Assembly (NCBI GenBank): GCA_006937955.1
Contig: SSNP01000010.1
Location: 6,517,610 to 6,581,609, forward strand
DNA from: Pachypanchax playfairii
Taxonomy: Eukaryota; Chordata; Actinopteri; Cyprinodontiformes; Aplocheilidae
Reading direction: 5' to 3'
DNA length: 64,000 bases
Both the position numbers and the translations under genes were made by a program. Shown here in pieces: positions 52,330 through 63,810 of the stretch (position 1 is its first letter; each line of letters starts with the position of its first letter). The notes under the pieces are model-generated. The model ran no database searches and had not been told where the DNA came from. It was given only the letters and a program-made list of their open reading frames with translations.

Positions 52330-52719
52330 GTGAGTAACCCTCCCTATCCTCGGCCTCGCTCGCTGCCTCCATCCCTCACGCTGTCCCTCCTCCCTCATCC
52401 CTCCCTCGGCCCACCACACACCTGTGGCAGACGGGTCAGTGGCACCCCGCCTCACCCTTACCCTCTGTCCCTGGCCGTCTCCCCTTCCAACGCCTTTTGC
52501 CCGCAGCAGCAGCAGCAAAAGAGCTCCAAGAAAGTTTTGTCCGGCACTCCCCCGTTGCCCCGCTCACTACCTCTCTCCCCCTCCCTGTCCTTCACCCTGC
52601 CCCACTCGCCTGCTGCCTCCTCCTCCTCCCCCTACTTGTACTGGGGCGGAGACTGGAGGACTGCCGGTTCGAGTCCAGTAGCAGGAGGAACTTTAATTGC
52701 GCCACTGCCCCCTGTTGAG
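52330..52719 (+). CDS. syngap1: Possible 130-codon extension of the syngap1 exon (alternative 5' splice site)
   Basis: The reading frame of the preceding exon continues without a stop for exactly 130 codons to a second donor, GTATGT at 52720 (after GTT-GAG). That donor is also in phase 0, so use of either site keeps the protein in frame with the exon at 55955. The extra segment is rich in Pro, Ser and Leu. It contains a five-Gln run (CAG x4, CAA) at 52504-52518, a KSSKK basic patch and YLYWGGDW near 52636-52659. The third codon position is strongly G/C, unlike the AT-rich intron, which suggests it is translated. I know of no counterpart in the mammalian protein. The alternative is a GC/pyrimidine-rich intron that is open by chance, since C-rich DNA has few stops. 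Confidence 0.5.
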
Positions 52720-55700
52720 GTATGTTACACAGAGATACAGGCTGTGTTTACACTGACCAAAAATATTCCAACGTGTTCTCAGTGCCCAGATGAAAATACA
52801 GCTGACATTAAAATCTGTTGCTGTTAGACAAAAACTTGGTGTTCTTGGCAGAGATGCCACGATGCACTAAAAGACAGCACGCCCTTAGAAACAGAAGGTA
52901 AAAAGAACACAAGCAGGTAAACTGTTGGGTTGTTAACTGGAGATCCAGGTTTAGATTTAAGGTGCAGAGTTTGGCTAGTTATAGTAACAAAACCTCTGGA
53001 TCAGGGTTTGAAAACACAGTTCAGGCTTTCTAACTACCTGAAGGTCAAGCAGCAGTCAGGCCCATTTATTCATGATGTCAGTTACCCTAAAGGCCTGTCA
53101 GCACTGAGGTGAGCTGAAGGATAACATCCTGTCAGCGTTGACACCACACAAGCACTTCCTGTCTCAGCTTTACCTCCGAATGGATTTGGGCTTAAATAAA
53201 CATGAGCAAGATGAAGAAACGCTTAAACAAAGAAAATGTTGTAGATTGAATTTAGTTTTAGTTTCAATGCCATTTTATTTGTTTTTCTTATTTAATGAGA
53301 ATCAATGTCAGTACGACTTAAAATATGATCTATGAATAAAATTAATCACATTATTTAAGATGAAAAAAAAACAGTTTCTGCAAGAAGCCTTTTATATTTG
53401 TTATGTTGTGATGTGTGAAACACAGGATGGATTTTAAATACGGATGTAAAGTAAATGGAATTTGTGTTAAAATGCAGCAGACATATTAATTATTAAATAT
53501 CAGAGAAGTAGTTCATTATTTCAATGTGCTGTCACTGTTACATCCGGGGGTATTTTGTCTTTTTAATCTCAGATGCAACCAGTTAGAATGAAAAAGACAG
53601 AAAATTGATTTAATCAGTGGACAAAAATAGTCTGTTGATTTAATTTTAAACACAGCAGCAAAAACTTACAGATTTCAATGTAAACGTAAGAGGAATTAAT
53701 ATATGAGCTCCTCTGCATGTCACTCATCATTTTTCTATTATTTAGCTGTTAATTCATCTCAGTAAAGGGAAGACTTGTTTTATTCTCTTCAGAACTGTTT
53801 GCTGAGTGGAAAATAAATTCCACACTTCTGAAAGCAGCTAAAACCAGATAATCTGTTACATGAAATGAAAAGCTTCAGTTTGGCTCTGGAGGTCAGAGTG
53901 GTTAGTCTTTTTTTTTTCTTGTAGTAGCTCAGATGAGTGTTTTTAAAAAGAATTTCAAATTTTACTAAATTGCTTCATTAGTCCTGAAAGACGTGAATCA
54001 CAGTGAATGTAGAACATAAACATACTAAACCTCAATGGTCTTTGTGAATCATGTGACGTTTGCAGAAGAAAATAAGATATTAGAAATAAACCTCCAGAGT
54101 TTGCTGCTCTGTGGAGAGGTTATAGTACCGACTCCAATCAATCACTGACTGAGAGATTTACTGTATTTACCCCTAAAAATAGCTTCAAATACATGCATGT
54201 CTTAGTCCATATTTCAAAGATGGAGGAAGCCAATCATGTTAGTTGTGGTTTTTTTGAACCTCATGAGGCTTTTAATCCTTGACTTGAGTCTTGCAGGCAG
54301 GGTATTTTCCACGACAAGGTTTAAGAGCTTTCTTAAAGGATATTTTGCTGGTAATATTCGTAGGTATTGTGTTTCTTTTCATGTGACATCTCTGTTCCAG
54401 AGATGAAGGGGAAATGAGGACAAAACGCCAGAAATGGGGCAAGCTAGAAAAGAGCAGCTCTAAATAAAACCGAGAGATTAATGTTTTCTTGTGGAATCAA
54501 AAGTATGAAACTTAAAACCCCCTGAAACCTTAAAGTTGTAGAAATTTAAAATAGCTTAAAACTAGATTAAATGTGGCTTTTTGATGGAGCATCTCTGCCA
54601 CCAACACAAACATACACAGCACATGCACACAAAGCAGAACCTGAAGCCAACACATGCAAACAGGCTGAGGCTCATTATCCACCAGGTTCTGTAACTTTTT
54701 ATGGTTCAGGCTTTTTTCCTTTTACTTTTTGAGTTTTAATGTGTCAGACAAAGTAGCTAATCAAATCTGATTTAGTCATGCAGGTTATTAGCTTGGAACC
54801 AGCAGATGGAGCCAAGCCTTTAGTCATATCCCTAAGACAGGCTTCAGAGCTGTTTGACTCACGCCAGATGACAAGGTGTCATTTCCCTCCAGTCATTCTG
54901 CCGCTGAATAATGTTGTTATATGATAGGTACAGTATATGGATGACATCATTGTGACTCCTCTGGATGCATGTAAAACCTGGATGAGTTAAGATTTTTATG
55001 TCAAAGACAAGAAAAAGCCAACGCAGTCTTATATTTCATGCACATTTTAAGACTTTCAAACTTTGAAATTACTTTCCTGGTTACAACTGGGAGCGTGAAC
55101 ACTCATCAGAAATGTGACATTTATTGTGAAAAGTATAATTATTATACCTTTATATTCAGTTTTAGTGATCCCAAAAAAGAAAATTACAAGGTGATGATCT
55201 CTGTGTTTTTTATGACGAGCAGTCCTACGAGATGTTTTTTATTTAACACGTTAAATAGTCCAGGTTTCACACAGGAAGTAGTTTCAAGCCTTTTTTTACC
55301 AAAACACTAATGAAACATAAATAGATTGAAAATGACAAATAAAACCAGATGCAATTAATTTGTGGACTAATGTGAATCGTGTCCTTAAAATATATTAAAA
55401 AGACTCTGTGGAATTTGAATTGATGACCAGTGTTGCCTTATAATTGGCTGTCTTATTAGTATCTTGTTGCTCATGCAGACTGCAGCATGATTTAAATATT
55501 AAACATCCCTCCTTATAAATGAACAAATCTAAGTTCCAGGTTCTGAGATAAATGATTTCATGTGAAATGAAGCTCAAACTGATCATGTGAGACTTCTGCT
55601 GCTCTTGCTGGACTGTATGGCACACCACTGCCCACTATAGGATCTGTTAAGACACTGCACGTTCTGTAGCAAGTGGACATGTGCAGTAATATGATTTCTT

Positions 55701-55954
55701 GATAATAATAATTATACCATGTGCTTTCACCCTCACACATTGTGTTTCATCTCATCTCCATATGATGGTGGTTACATCTGATACCATCTTACATTCACCC
55801 AATCCTTACCTCCAACCACACCTGACTGTTGCGTCCCGTCCTCACCGCTCAATCACTCATCTTTTCCGACACATTGGCACCACGCTCGCCTTCCCTCTCC
55901 TTCTCCATCTGTTCGTCCTCGATGCCACTCTCCTCCTCCTCCTCCACACTCCAG
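52720..55954 (+). other. syngap1: syngap1 intron, about 3.2 kb (3.6 kb from the short donor)
   Basis: It ends in a good pyrimidine tract (CTCCTCCTCCTCCTCC) and CCAG at 55951-55954. The rest is AT-rich with chance open frames (52930-53112, 55038-55310). The reading frame of the next exon is open upstream of the acceptor and holds an ATG at 55922. I see no transposon relic here. Confidence 0.75.
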
Positions 55955-56076
55955 AGTTTCCTCAGTAAAAGGTTGAAGGGCTCAATCAAGAGGGCCAAGA
56001 GTCAGCCGAAACTGGACCGAACTAGCAGTTTCCGCCACATGATCCTCCCCCGCTTTCGCAGTGCCGACCAAGACAG
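55955..56076 (+). CDS. syngap1: syngap1 exon: FLSKRLKGSIKRAKSQPKLDR basic segment
   Basis: A 122-nt exon (40 codons plus two bases) encoding SFLSKRLKGSIKRAKSQ, then PKLDRTSSFRH and ILPRFRSADQDR. It is nearly identical to the highly conserved basic segment shared by SynGAP and DAB2IP, ahead of the second part of the PH domain. The many Lys/Arg residues and RTSSFR suggest membrane-lipid contact and kinase sites; this is inferred from the motif. The acceptor is CCAG at 55951-55954 and the donor GTCAGT at 56077. The split Arg codon AG|G joins the next exon. The ADQDR end follows SynGAP (ADHDR), not the Ala-run of DAB2IP, again supporting syngap1. Confidence 0.94.
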
Positions 56077-59000
56077 GTCAGTGAGAACATGTGGTTGATT
56101 ACATGCAGTGATGTCCATCATTTAGGTGTGTTTGACCATCGCTGTGTGTGATTACATCCAGGAAGAGCTCACCTGTTCCCCTCACCTTCCTGAGTACTTT
56201 AATAAAAGTTTTCTACCAACAGTATGTTTTCAATCTAGATTTAGTTTATTAATTCATTAACATAATGATGTGAGGAGTAAATCTTAATGGTCGTTGTGAA
56301 GAAGAAACTGATTGAAGGTTTTTGTCAAAGTCCAGGTTTTACAAGAAAAAACTATTTAGTTTATTAATTAAAAAACATGATGTATTTGTAGTTTCCTGGC
56401 TCTGTGTGTTTGTTGTTAATCGTCAGTTTTGTGAGTCTGAATGTAGAACTCGACTCCTTTTCAACCTTCTTCTGATTGGTTTAAGACGCAAAGCAAATGG
56501 ATTTAAACTTAGTAACCCTTGAGTTTTGTACTGAACTTCGGTTAGTAAAACACCAAATCAGGAGAACTCAAACATAATGAGAAGAAAAGTCTAAACTATT
56601 TAATAATTTTACTTTATGTAGGTTATAAAAAGCAGCAAATTTCACTTGTAGTCCAGTTGTCTGTGTTTTTTTAATGTTGTAAAGGTTTAATGCTGGGAAC
56701 AGTTTCTTATGCACCTCATTTAATCTAATTTCCCAAGTTAGTTTCTGTTGGTTGACTTTAATGTTGCGGCTTTAATAGAAAACTCAAAAGAATTTTTTTT
56801 TAACTTAAGACAAAAAGTAAAAAAAAAAAAAATTAATTTTGCATATAAAGCATTAAGAAATTCAGTGGTTGAGCATTAATCCCTATATTCTGTCTGGAGT
56901 CAAGATAACCACAGTTATACCTGCTGATAAGTGTTATCTTGTAATACGGAAGCTAAAAGAAAGAATAAAGAAAGAATTTCCATTTCCAAGGCAGTGAACG
57001 CAGCATTGTTTGAAGTTGAAGTTGAGACAATAAAGATGCGGAGGCTGGGTGATATTCTCAGACTTATTCAGCCTTAACAAAGCAGTAGATTTTTGATATG
57101 TCAAAGTTTTTCAGCTGGTGTTTCTTTCATGCAATCAAACACGTGCTCGTATTCACAAGAAAAGGCTGTTTTCATCGTATGTTCTCGCTAACTGCCAGAA
57201 TAGAACAGAATATGGGATTTGGTTGCATCACAAAGCCTTCTGACGTTGATGTTTTCTGATTTTTCGCAGTTATTCACTTCTGCCTGGATTCTTTCTGACA
57301 TCTTCCCACCTGCATGTAACATTTTTATTGAGTCACCTTTATCTATATAACCTGTCTGAAAGAATCTGCTTGTCTTTCTACCTTTGTGTCATTTTTTACT
57401 GATTTCATCTGCCTTTCTATCATTCAGTGGATGACTATGAAAAGCTCACTGTCACCTCCATACATCTAGTTTCTTTTCATGTCTTTTTCTTCACCGTCTG
57501 TCTACAGAATGTCTGTCCGTCTTTTCTGAGTGTGGAATATTCCGTATCTTCGCGTCCCGCTGCAGCATCACTTAGAACTGAAACATTCAGCATCATCACA
57601 GTTTTTCTGCCAGGGTAATGAAGAAACAGCCCCTTTGTCACCATGGCAACCACCAGACAGCCACATGCAGGCAGTACAGACCATAATGAGTCAGTGAGAG
57701 ATTTGTTTAATTATACCTCCTCCGTATTCTGTATAAAGCTGAAGCAGTGCTGAGATTTCCCAGCAGCTCAGGCGGAACAAGGCTGATGAGTTTTAGTGCA
57801 AATATTCTTCATTTCATCGTGTTTTATGTCCTAAAATGAGTGAAAACTAATAGATTGAAATTAAAGTTATACATATTTGATTTCCAGTAGAGATTCAGTA
57901 AAGTTTCTGAAAAAGAATCGATCAAATCATCTTTTATTTTCCCTCTTCTCGCTGGACGGCCACAGCAGGACAAACTTCACATGTAAAGTCCATCTGTACA
58001 ATCTAATCAAAGGACAAACGTCCCCTCAGAAAGCAGAACTGCTGTTCATTTAAAAAAAATCTGAGAAATATGTCTGCCAAAGCATGTTTCCAATTCAGAA
58101 TGAGACACAAGAGATGAAAACTGAATAGAAGATGAACTTCCTGCCAAGGCCTGTGTGGGAAAATCAGTTTTCACAACTTCTGTCAGAGAAACTGCTGAAC
58201 ATCTGCAGCTCTGCTCGTTTGTATTCATGTTGAATCTCCATGTTTTTATTTTTGTTTATGTGAGGTAAATTCTCCTGTTACTGTTACGGACCGTCTCCTG
58301 CAGGCACAAACCTCTAAGCTCTCAAACAGGTTGTATAAACATGTAGTGATGCTGTAATTCTGTTCAATAAGCAAAACAGACCCGTAGCTCCAGTTTTTAT
58401 GTGTAAAAAATACATCCAGACTTCCAACTCTAGAGAATAACAACCAACAGGAAGTAGAATAAACAGGTCTGATCCTTTCAGCTGTGTTAGAGCAGAGCAG
58501 CCGCCTTCAGCAGCTGGACGCTTCATAACCCTTTAAATCTGTTCATACGACACATGAGAATTAGTTCTGTTTTACAAGAGACCCCAGTTGGTGATGCATA
58601 AAAATAAATCAGGGTGTACAATAAGATACAACACAATAAAACAAAGACGTGCCTCCTGGTGTTTCAGATTTTGTTTATATTACTGCTGGACACCCCACAT
58701 ATACGTTCAGTTCAAGGTTTGTGGTTTTATTGTTGTGGCTGATTACAAAATATCTCAGTTTAGTTTCCAGCAACATTCAGTATCCTGTAAGTACTAAAAT
58801 ACAAGTATTACATGGTTGTTTCCTGCAACACGGTTTCTGTTGTGATTTTATTTGTTTCTTTACATTTAAACTGCACAAGCTGTTGAAATATAAACATGTT
58901 TAACAGTTAAATACAGGCATGCAAATATGAGTTAGAGATCCAAACACACTCAGTTATTATTAACAGAGATAATATGAGGATTGATTGGAGATACCGTGTT

Positions 59001-60453
59001 GGATGTTTGGTCTGTTTTCAGAATATTTTAACCAACAGAACAAGTTCGAGCTTTTAAAGGTTAATGATTTGTCCATTTTTAGGATCAGATAAATTATCTT
59101 TCTAAACTTTAGATGTTCTAATGTATTATTAAACCATCTTTATGGTTTCAAACTGGAAGTGATGTTGTTAAAAGCACGACCATCAGAAAAACAGTGTTTG
59201 ACTGATTTTGTTGTAAAATCTCTCATTATTAAGTTCAGAGTCAATAACACTGTAAATATTTGAATGAACATTCATGTTCTGAGCAGTTCTTCAACTTCCC
59301 AGTCTCAGAGTCAGAATGAAAAACCTTCAGTTTGATCGAATTAACACTTTAAAAACGTTTCTGATAATAATTTAGATAAAACACACGCAGATCTTTATAT
59401 TCTAGAAATTGGATTTACAGATACTTGGTTTGAAAAATAACCTGATTGAAATGTTGTTGTTAGAACACAGAACATGTTGTTTTCAGTCTGGGGGGGGGCA
59501 TCATGGCTGCTGAGGTTCCCTCACCTGTTTGATGTGTTATAGATCATGTGAAAGGTATGTGTTGTCGTTCTTTAAGTTGTCATGGACCTTGTTTTTCCCT
59601 CCAGTTCTCCTGCTGTCTCCTCAATCCGACCCTCTCACATCTTTCCTCTAATCCATACTCTCACATCGTCCTCTCTGAAGGATCCACCGTTTACATAATG
59701 AGCATAAATTCCACAGAGACCCCCCCTCTAAATCTTCTCTCACATTTTCCCATGACTTCCCCCACTCTTTCTCTCTTCTCTCTTCAATCTGACTCATTCT
59801 TTTGGGTCTATTTTTATCTCTCCCTCTCTCTGAGTTTTGCTCTCCTCGATTCCCTACATGTGATCAACATTATGACTGAACAGTGTGAGTGCAAACGGGG
59901 GAGACGAGTGAACTGAGCTGCGGATGTCATTTTTTTCTTGGGGTCTTCATCAAACCTGACGAGCGTTCCTCACTCTCTGGTCAGACTCATCGTTTCATGT
60001 CTGTGGATGTAGATATTTGACCATCAGCTGCTTCTGTGCATGTATGTGTGATGGTACAGGTGAGCTTCATGGATGGGCTTTTCAGAGCCCCTCCCCCTCA
60101 CTGACTGGTGTAAGATGCTTGTATGTTTGTATCAGAACTAATGATGATGATGGTGGAACCGTTTGATTGGATTTTTAAATTCTCTGGAGAAAAAAGAGAG
60201 AATGATCCGTGGATGAAGTTTTGAGGGTTAAACTGCTGAAGTGACTGACATGACACTGTTTATAATCTGCTTGATTGTTTGATCCTGTTTATTGAACCAA
60301 GTCACAGCGATGATCTCATAAATGACGTGTTAAAATAAATGTGTTGTCCGGTACTTATTTAGCCGTTTGATATAAAAGGGAGCAACATTTTAGATCTAAC
60401 ATAAATATATGTTGAACTCTCCTCACACATCTAACCAATTATCCTCCTCTCAG
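56077..60453 (+). other. syngap1: syngap1 intron, 4.4 kb
   Basis: Donor GTCAGT, acceptor CTCTCAG ending at 60453, phase 2. The content is AT-rich. A possible RFX-type inverted motif (GTCACCATGGCAAC) lies at 57637-57650 and a pyrimidine-rich patch at 59575-59850. I see no transposon relic and no exon. Open frames such as 59548-59916 follow the pyrimidine composition. Confidence 0.75.
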
Positions 60454-60607
60454 GACCCGTTTGATGCAGAGCTTCAAAGAGTCCCATTCCCATGAGTCCT
60501 TGCTCTCTCCCAGCAGCGCTGCCGAGGCGCTGGACCTCACTCTGGATGAGGACGCCATCATCAAACCTGTCCACTCAAGCATCCTGGGACAGGAGTACTG
60601 CTTTGAG
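60454..60607 (+). CDS. syngap1: syngap1 exon: SFKESHSHESLLSPSSAAEAL and PH strand region
   Basis: A 154-nt exon. The first G completes Arg; then 51 codons encode TRLMQSFKESHSHESLLSP, SSAAEALDLTLDEDAIIK and PVHSSILGQEYCFE. These match mammalian SynGAP almost residue for residue (EALELNLDEDSIIK, GQEFCFE). The end, with SSILGQ and YCFE, forms beta strands of the PH domain, the membrane-binding module before C2. The Ser-rich SHSHESLLSPSS stretch has proline-directed sites. The acceptor is CTCTCAG ending at 60453 and the donor GTGAGA at 60608, with exit phase 0. A minus-strand open frame across it (60439-60648) is a shadow. Confidence 0.95.
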
Positions 60608-60865
60608 GTGAGAGCTGCTGCACGATGAACAAACAACACCACGCTCATAGATCAGATCCTCCAGCCTGACAGGAGATTAATGAAGTTTTGTTTTTTATCA
60701 AAAGTGAAACAGAGCAAGATATGAGCTTTGTTTTTATTAGGTTTCCCATCACTTCTCATTAATGGAAACTGATAGAGGCTGAGTGAATACAAGACATTGT
60801 TTTGGCGCCTTAGTTGCTGTCTCCATGGTGACTAATGGCTGTGGTACCATTGGCTATAACCTCAG
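60608..60865 (+). other. syngap1: syngap1 intron, 258 bp
   Basis: A short intron with donor GTGAGA and acceptor CCTCAG at 60860-60865. The pyrimidine tract is weak, but the exon joins on both sides keep phase 0 and the protein match is continuous. The sequence 'gctataac' just before the acceptor could serve as a branch point. Confidence 0.85.
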
Positions 60866-60964
60866 GTGACAACGGCATCAGGAACCAAGTGCTTTGCGTG
60901 TCGCTCAGCTGCAGAGAGAGACAAATGGATCGAGAACCTGCAGAGAGCTGTCAAGCCCAACAAG
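60866..60964 (+). CDS. syngap1: syngap1 exon: C-terminal PH helix (DKWIENLQRAVKPNK)
   Basis: A 99-nt, 33-codon exon: VTTASGTKCFACRSAAERD then KWIENLQRAVKPNK. It completes the PH domain. The invariant Trp of the C-terminal PH helix is present in DKWIENL, preceded by the CFACRSAAER strand-turn. It matches mammalian SynGAP except Ala for Ser at the fourth residue. Acceptor CTCAG ends at 60865; donor GTGAGG is at 60965; phase 0 at both ends. It follows the previous exon after only 258 bases. DAB2IP has CFSCRS and WMENLRRAV at this place, so SynGAP is the better match. Confidence 0.96.
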
Positions 60965-63570
60965 GTGAGGGGAGAGAAAGGGATGCGGTAGAGGAAAGAA
61001 ACATAAAGGGATGGATGATCCCTCTGTCTGTGTGTCTCTCTCTCTCCTCCCGTCTCCTGTTGTTGTTTGTTTTCAATAAGAGTGCACCGCTTCATTTCTC
61101 TGTGTGAACTCCATCCTCATGTCTGTGTGTGTCTGTGTTGAACAATTTAGTAGCTTCTCCAAGGTAATGTTTCTGGGTCGAGGATCCCAGTCGCTGTTTT
61201 GAAAACTCACTAATCGGGTAATGTGATTTCAGTAAATTGTGCGCTGCGGGTTAATGTGTTCCAGCGCAGCATGTCTGAGGAAGTTGGTCCTCAGTGACAC
61301 TGGATGGATACGAGGAATGAAGATGCAGACATGACTGAATCCAGGTTTTTTCTAATTAACCAGATTTGCTCCTAACTGGCTCTTGATTTAGTGCCATTTA
61401 AATCCTGCTAAGCTGATAAATTATACATTTCCTGCACAAAACGATCTAAAAGTTTTGACATTAAAAACACAATTTTATTGTGGAACAGCTTCTGGCTTCT
61501 GTCCAACAAAAGAAAATCAACCAGACAGACTAAAGTGCTAAAAGAGTTGCTGTGGCATGAATATGAGCCTCTTCTGCAGGCTGTCACATCTTAATCCCGT
61601 CATAGCTGCCAGTTTCAAACAATGGTTGGTTCAAATGTTTGTGTTTACAACATCAGAAAGCATTCAACTACCGAAGGGTGATAATCTTCTTGTACTCTAG
61701 ATTTCCCTTCCAGTGCAGTACAGTTCGTCTTTTCTGTCAAGAAACAATTACGCTGCTTCATTAAAACCTTAAAATAGATAGTTTGAACTAAACCTGATGC
61801 CATAAATAAACATATTCCAAGTATTATGCAACTCACAAACAAAAGTGTAACCTTGTATAGATTAGACTATTATCGTTGTTTGTTTGTTCTGGGAGAAAAT
61901 CCAAGTGTGTCCATCATCTTTGTGCAGTTTGACCTTGTTATGGAAGTACAGAGAAGATTTTATTCTTGATCCTATAAAGTGATAAAAGATTCTAATTTTT
62001 TGTTGTCAGAGTTAATAATGAAATCATAAGATATGCAACTAAAAACAGATCTCACAATAAATGAAGGAATGTCTGTGAACCTGTCAGGGTTTAAAAACCC
62101 AAACTTTCAGCATTTTTATGAACCTATTTCAAACAAACACTTCAACGTGTCGATATCTGGATCCTTTTCGTACTGATGAAAAGCTGTGATGTATTTCAGC
62201 AACATCCCCTGTGCACCCTAACATCAATAGAGTTTTTTTCATTTTCATATCTTAAATTTAAATAAACTTTGTTCTTCATTTTGGCACCAAGTAACACAGT
62301 AATAATTTCACCCATATTTGATTGTGGAGTTGTCCCATATTCCCCCTCGCTGATATTAAAAGTGAACAGCCGTGTGAGACGTGCAGCTTTGAAAGCTCAA
62401 GAGAAATTAATACGGTCTGAGATGAAACATCACGTGAGCTGGTAGCCTGGTCCAGATGCTCAGGCCGTGGGGATCCTGGATGAGTCATGGAGCTCCAAGG
62501 ATTCCTAATGGATGCTTTCACTAAATGTAACCCCCTCCTACCTCTTAACATCGTGATCTTTTCATCTCAGACCAGATGTACAAGCAGAGATAAGACAAAC
62601 CACAGAGACGAGACTTATCATTATTCTTCTTACATCACTGGACCCTTCAAGTCCCTTTTTAAGCTTTGCCATGTTTTTCCTCATGCCACAGCAGAGCACC
62701 CCTCCGCCCGATTGTCTTTTATTGTAAAACAGAGACAGGAAGAAAAAGGAAGTCGTAGCATGATGTCAGACTGGAGAACTCAATCCCATGCTGGTGCTTC
62801 TGCACTGTATGTGCAATGGCACACTGAGACACCAGATGCTCGGCACATTCGAACTCTCAGGTTTGGAATTAATTACGGCTTGTGCTTGGCACCAGTTTTA
62901 AAAAAGCAAACAAACAATAAACCTGCGAACTGTGGATTCAGGTGATAATAGAGGATTTAAAATTAGAAGCTGAGTGATCTGAGGCAAACGAGACGGTAAC
63001 AAGGAAGTTTTCAGTCCAGTTGAAATGATTCAGCCTTCGTTCTCTGACACATCATTCAGCTCTCAGCACAGTTCTCTCTTCTCCTGTGGGAGTTGTCAAA
63101 TATAACCCAGGCTTTGTGATTATGATTAGAAAGTGTCACTGCCTACAGGAACAGTCTTACCATTTTTTGTCCCTTGTCTTTGCTGCATATGTGCATTGTG
63201 GGGCTTTTATTCTTAAGTCAGTGAATCTTTCCTTTTTCTGTCATCTTCTTTTTGTGTGTCTGTCATGCTGGTTTCTGCTTCTGTGTTCAAGTTGAGAGTT
63301 TACAGCTACATATCAACTCCAGCCTACTATTCACAGCAGCCAAATCATTGTGTCAGCAGCCATTTCTTTCCTGTCATTTACTCTGTTCCCCTGCAGGAAG
63401 ACCTGCTGTCGCCCGTTATCACTTTTCTGTCTCTGCACCCTGTCCTTGAAATGTTTTTGCTTTTTTTGTAGCTTTTGCCCCTTAATTATATCTTCTTTTG
63501 TCTGTAAAAATTTTAAAAACTGACATAAAATGCAGTTACATTCTTTTGACCTGACTTCATCTCCATACAG
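60965..63570 (+). other. syngap1: syngap1 intron, 2.6 kb
   Basis: Donor GTGAGG, acceptor CATACAG ending at 63570, phase 0. The content is AT-rich. An open frame of 152 codons (62487-62945) has no recognisable domain, and the flanking sequence gives no splice or promoter support. I see no transposon relic. Confidence 0.75.
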
Positions 63571-63810
63571 GACAACAGCCGGAGGGTGGACAATGTGCTC
63601 AAACTGTGGATCATCGAGGCCCGAGAGCTTCCAGCTAAGAAACGCTACTACTGCGAACTTTGCCTGGACGACATGCTGTACGCACGCACCACCAGCAAGC
63701 CCCGCACTGACACCGTTTTCTGGGGCGAGCACTTTGAATTTAACAACCTGCCAGCCGTCCGCAACCTACGCCTTCATCTGTACAAGGAGACGGATAAGAA
63801 GAGACGCAAG
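63571..63810 (+). CDS. syngap1: syngap1 exon: C2 domain, N-terminal two thirds
   Basis: A 240-nt, 80-codon exon beginning DNSRRVDNVLKLWIIEARE and running through KKRYYCELCLDDMLYARTT, then DTVFWGEHFEFNNLPAVR and LHLYKETDKKRRK. It is the C2 domain that in SynGAP assists GAP activity toward Rap and binds membrane. It reads KPRTDTVFWG where mammals have KPRSASGDTVFWG, so three residues are missing and the loop looks like that of DAB2IP. LDNVLKLW, the two Cys of CELCLDD and the rest of the core favour SynGAP. Acceptor CATACAG ends at 63570; donor GTGACA at 63811 is a weaker match to consensus, but the protein continues past this point in the family (next residues expected are DKAGYVGLV-like), so the frame's stop 12 bases later is intronic. 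Confidence 0.95.

Noticed and set aside
52668..52684. tRNA B-box-like 'ccggttcgagtcc' as a sign of a tRNA gene or SINE
   Set aside because: No matching A box at the proper distance and no cloverleaf. It lies in the coding-like exon extension and is probably coincidence.
60439..60648. 69-codon minus-strand frame
   Set aside because: Exact antisense shadow of the syngap1 exon at 60454-60607.
62487..62945. 152-codon + strand open frame between two syngap1 exons
   Set aside because: No recognisable motif; acceptor and donor phases for the flanking exons already fit without it.
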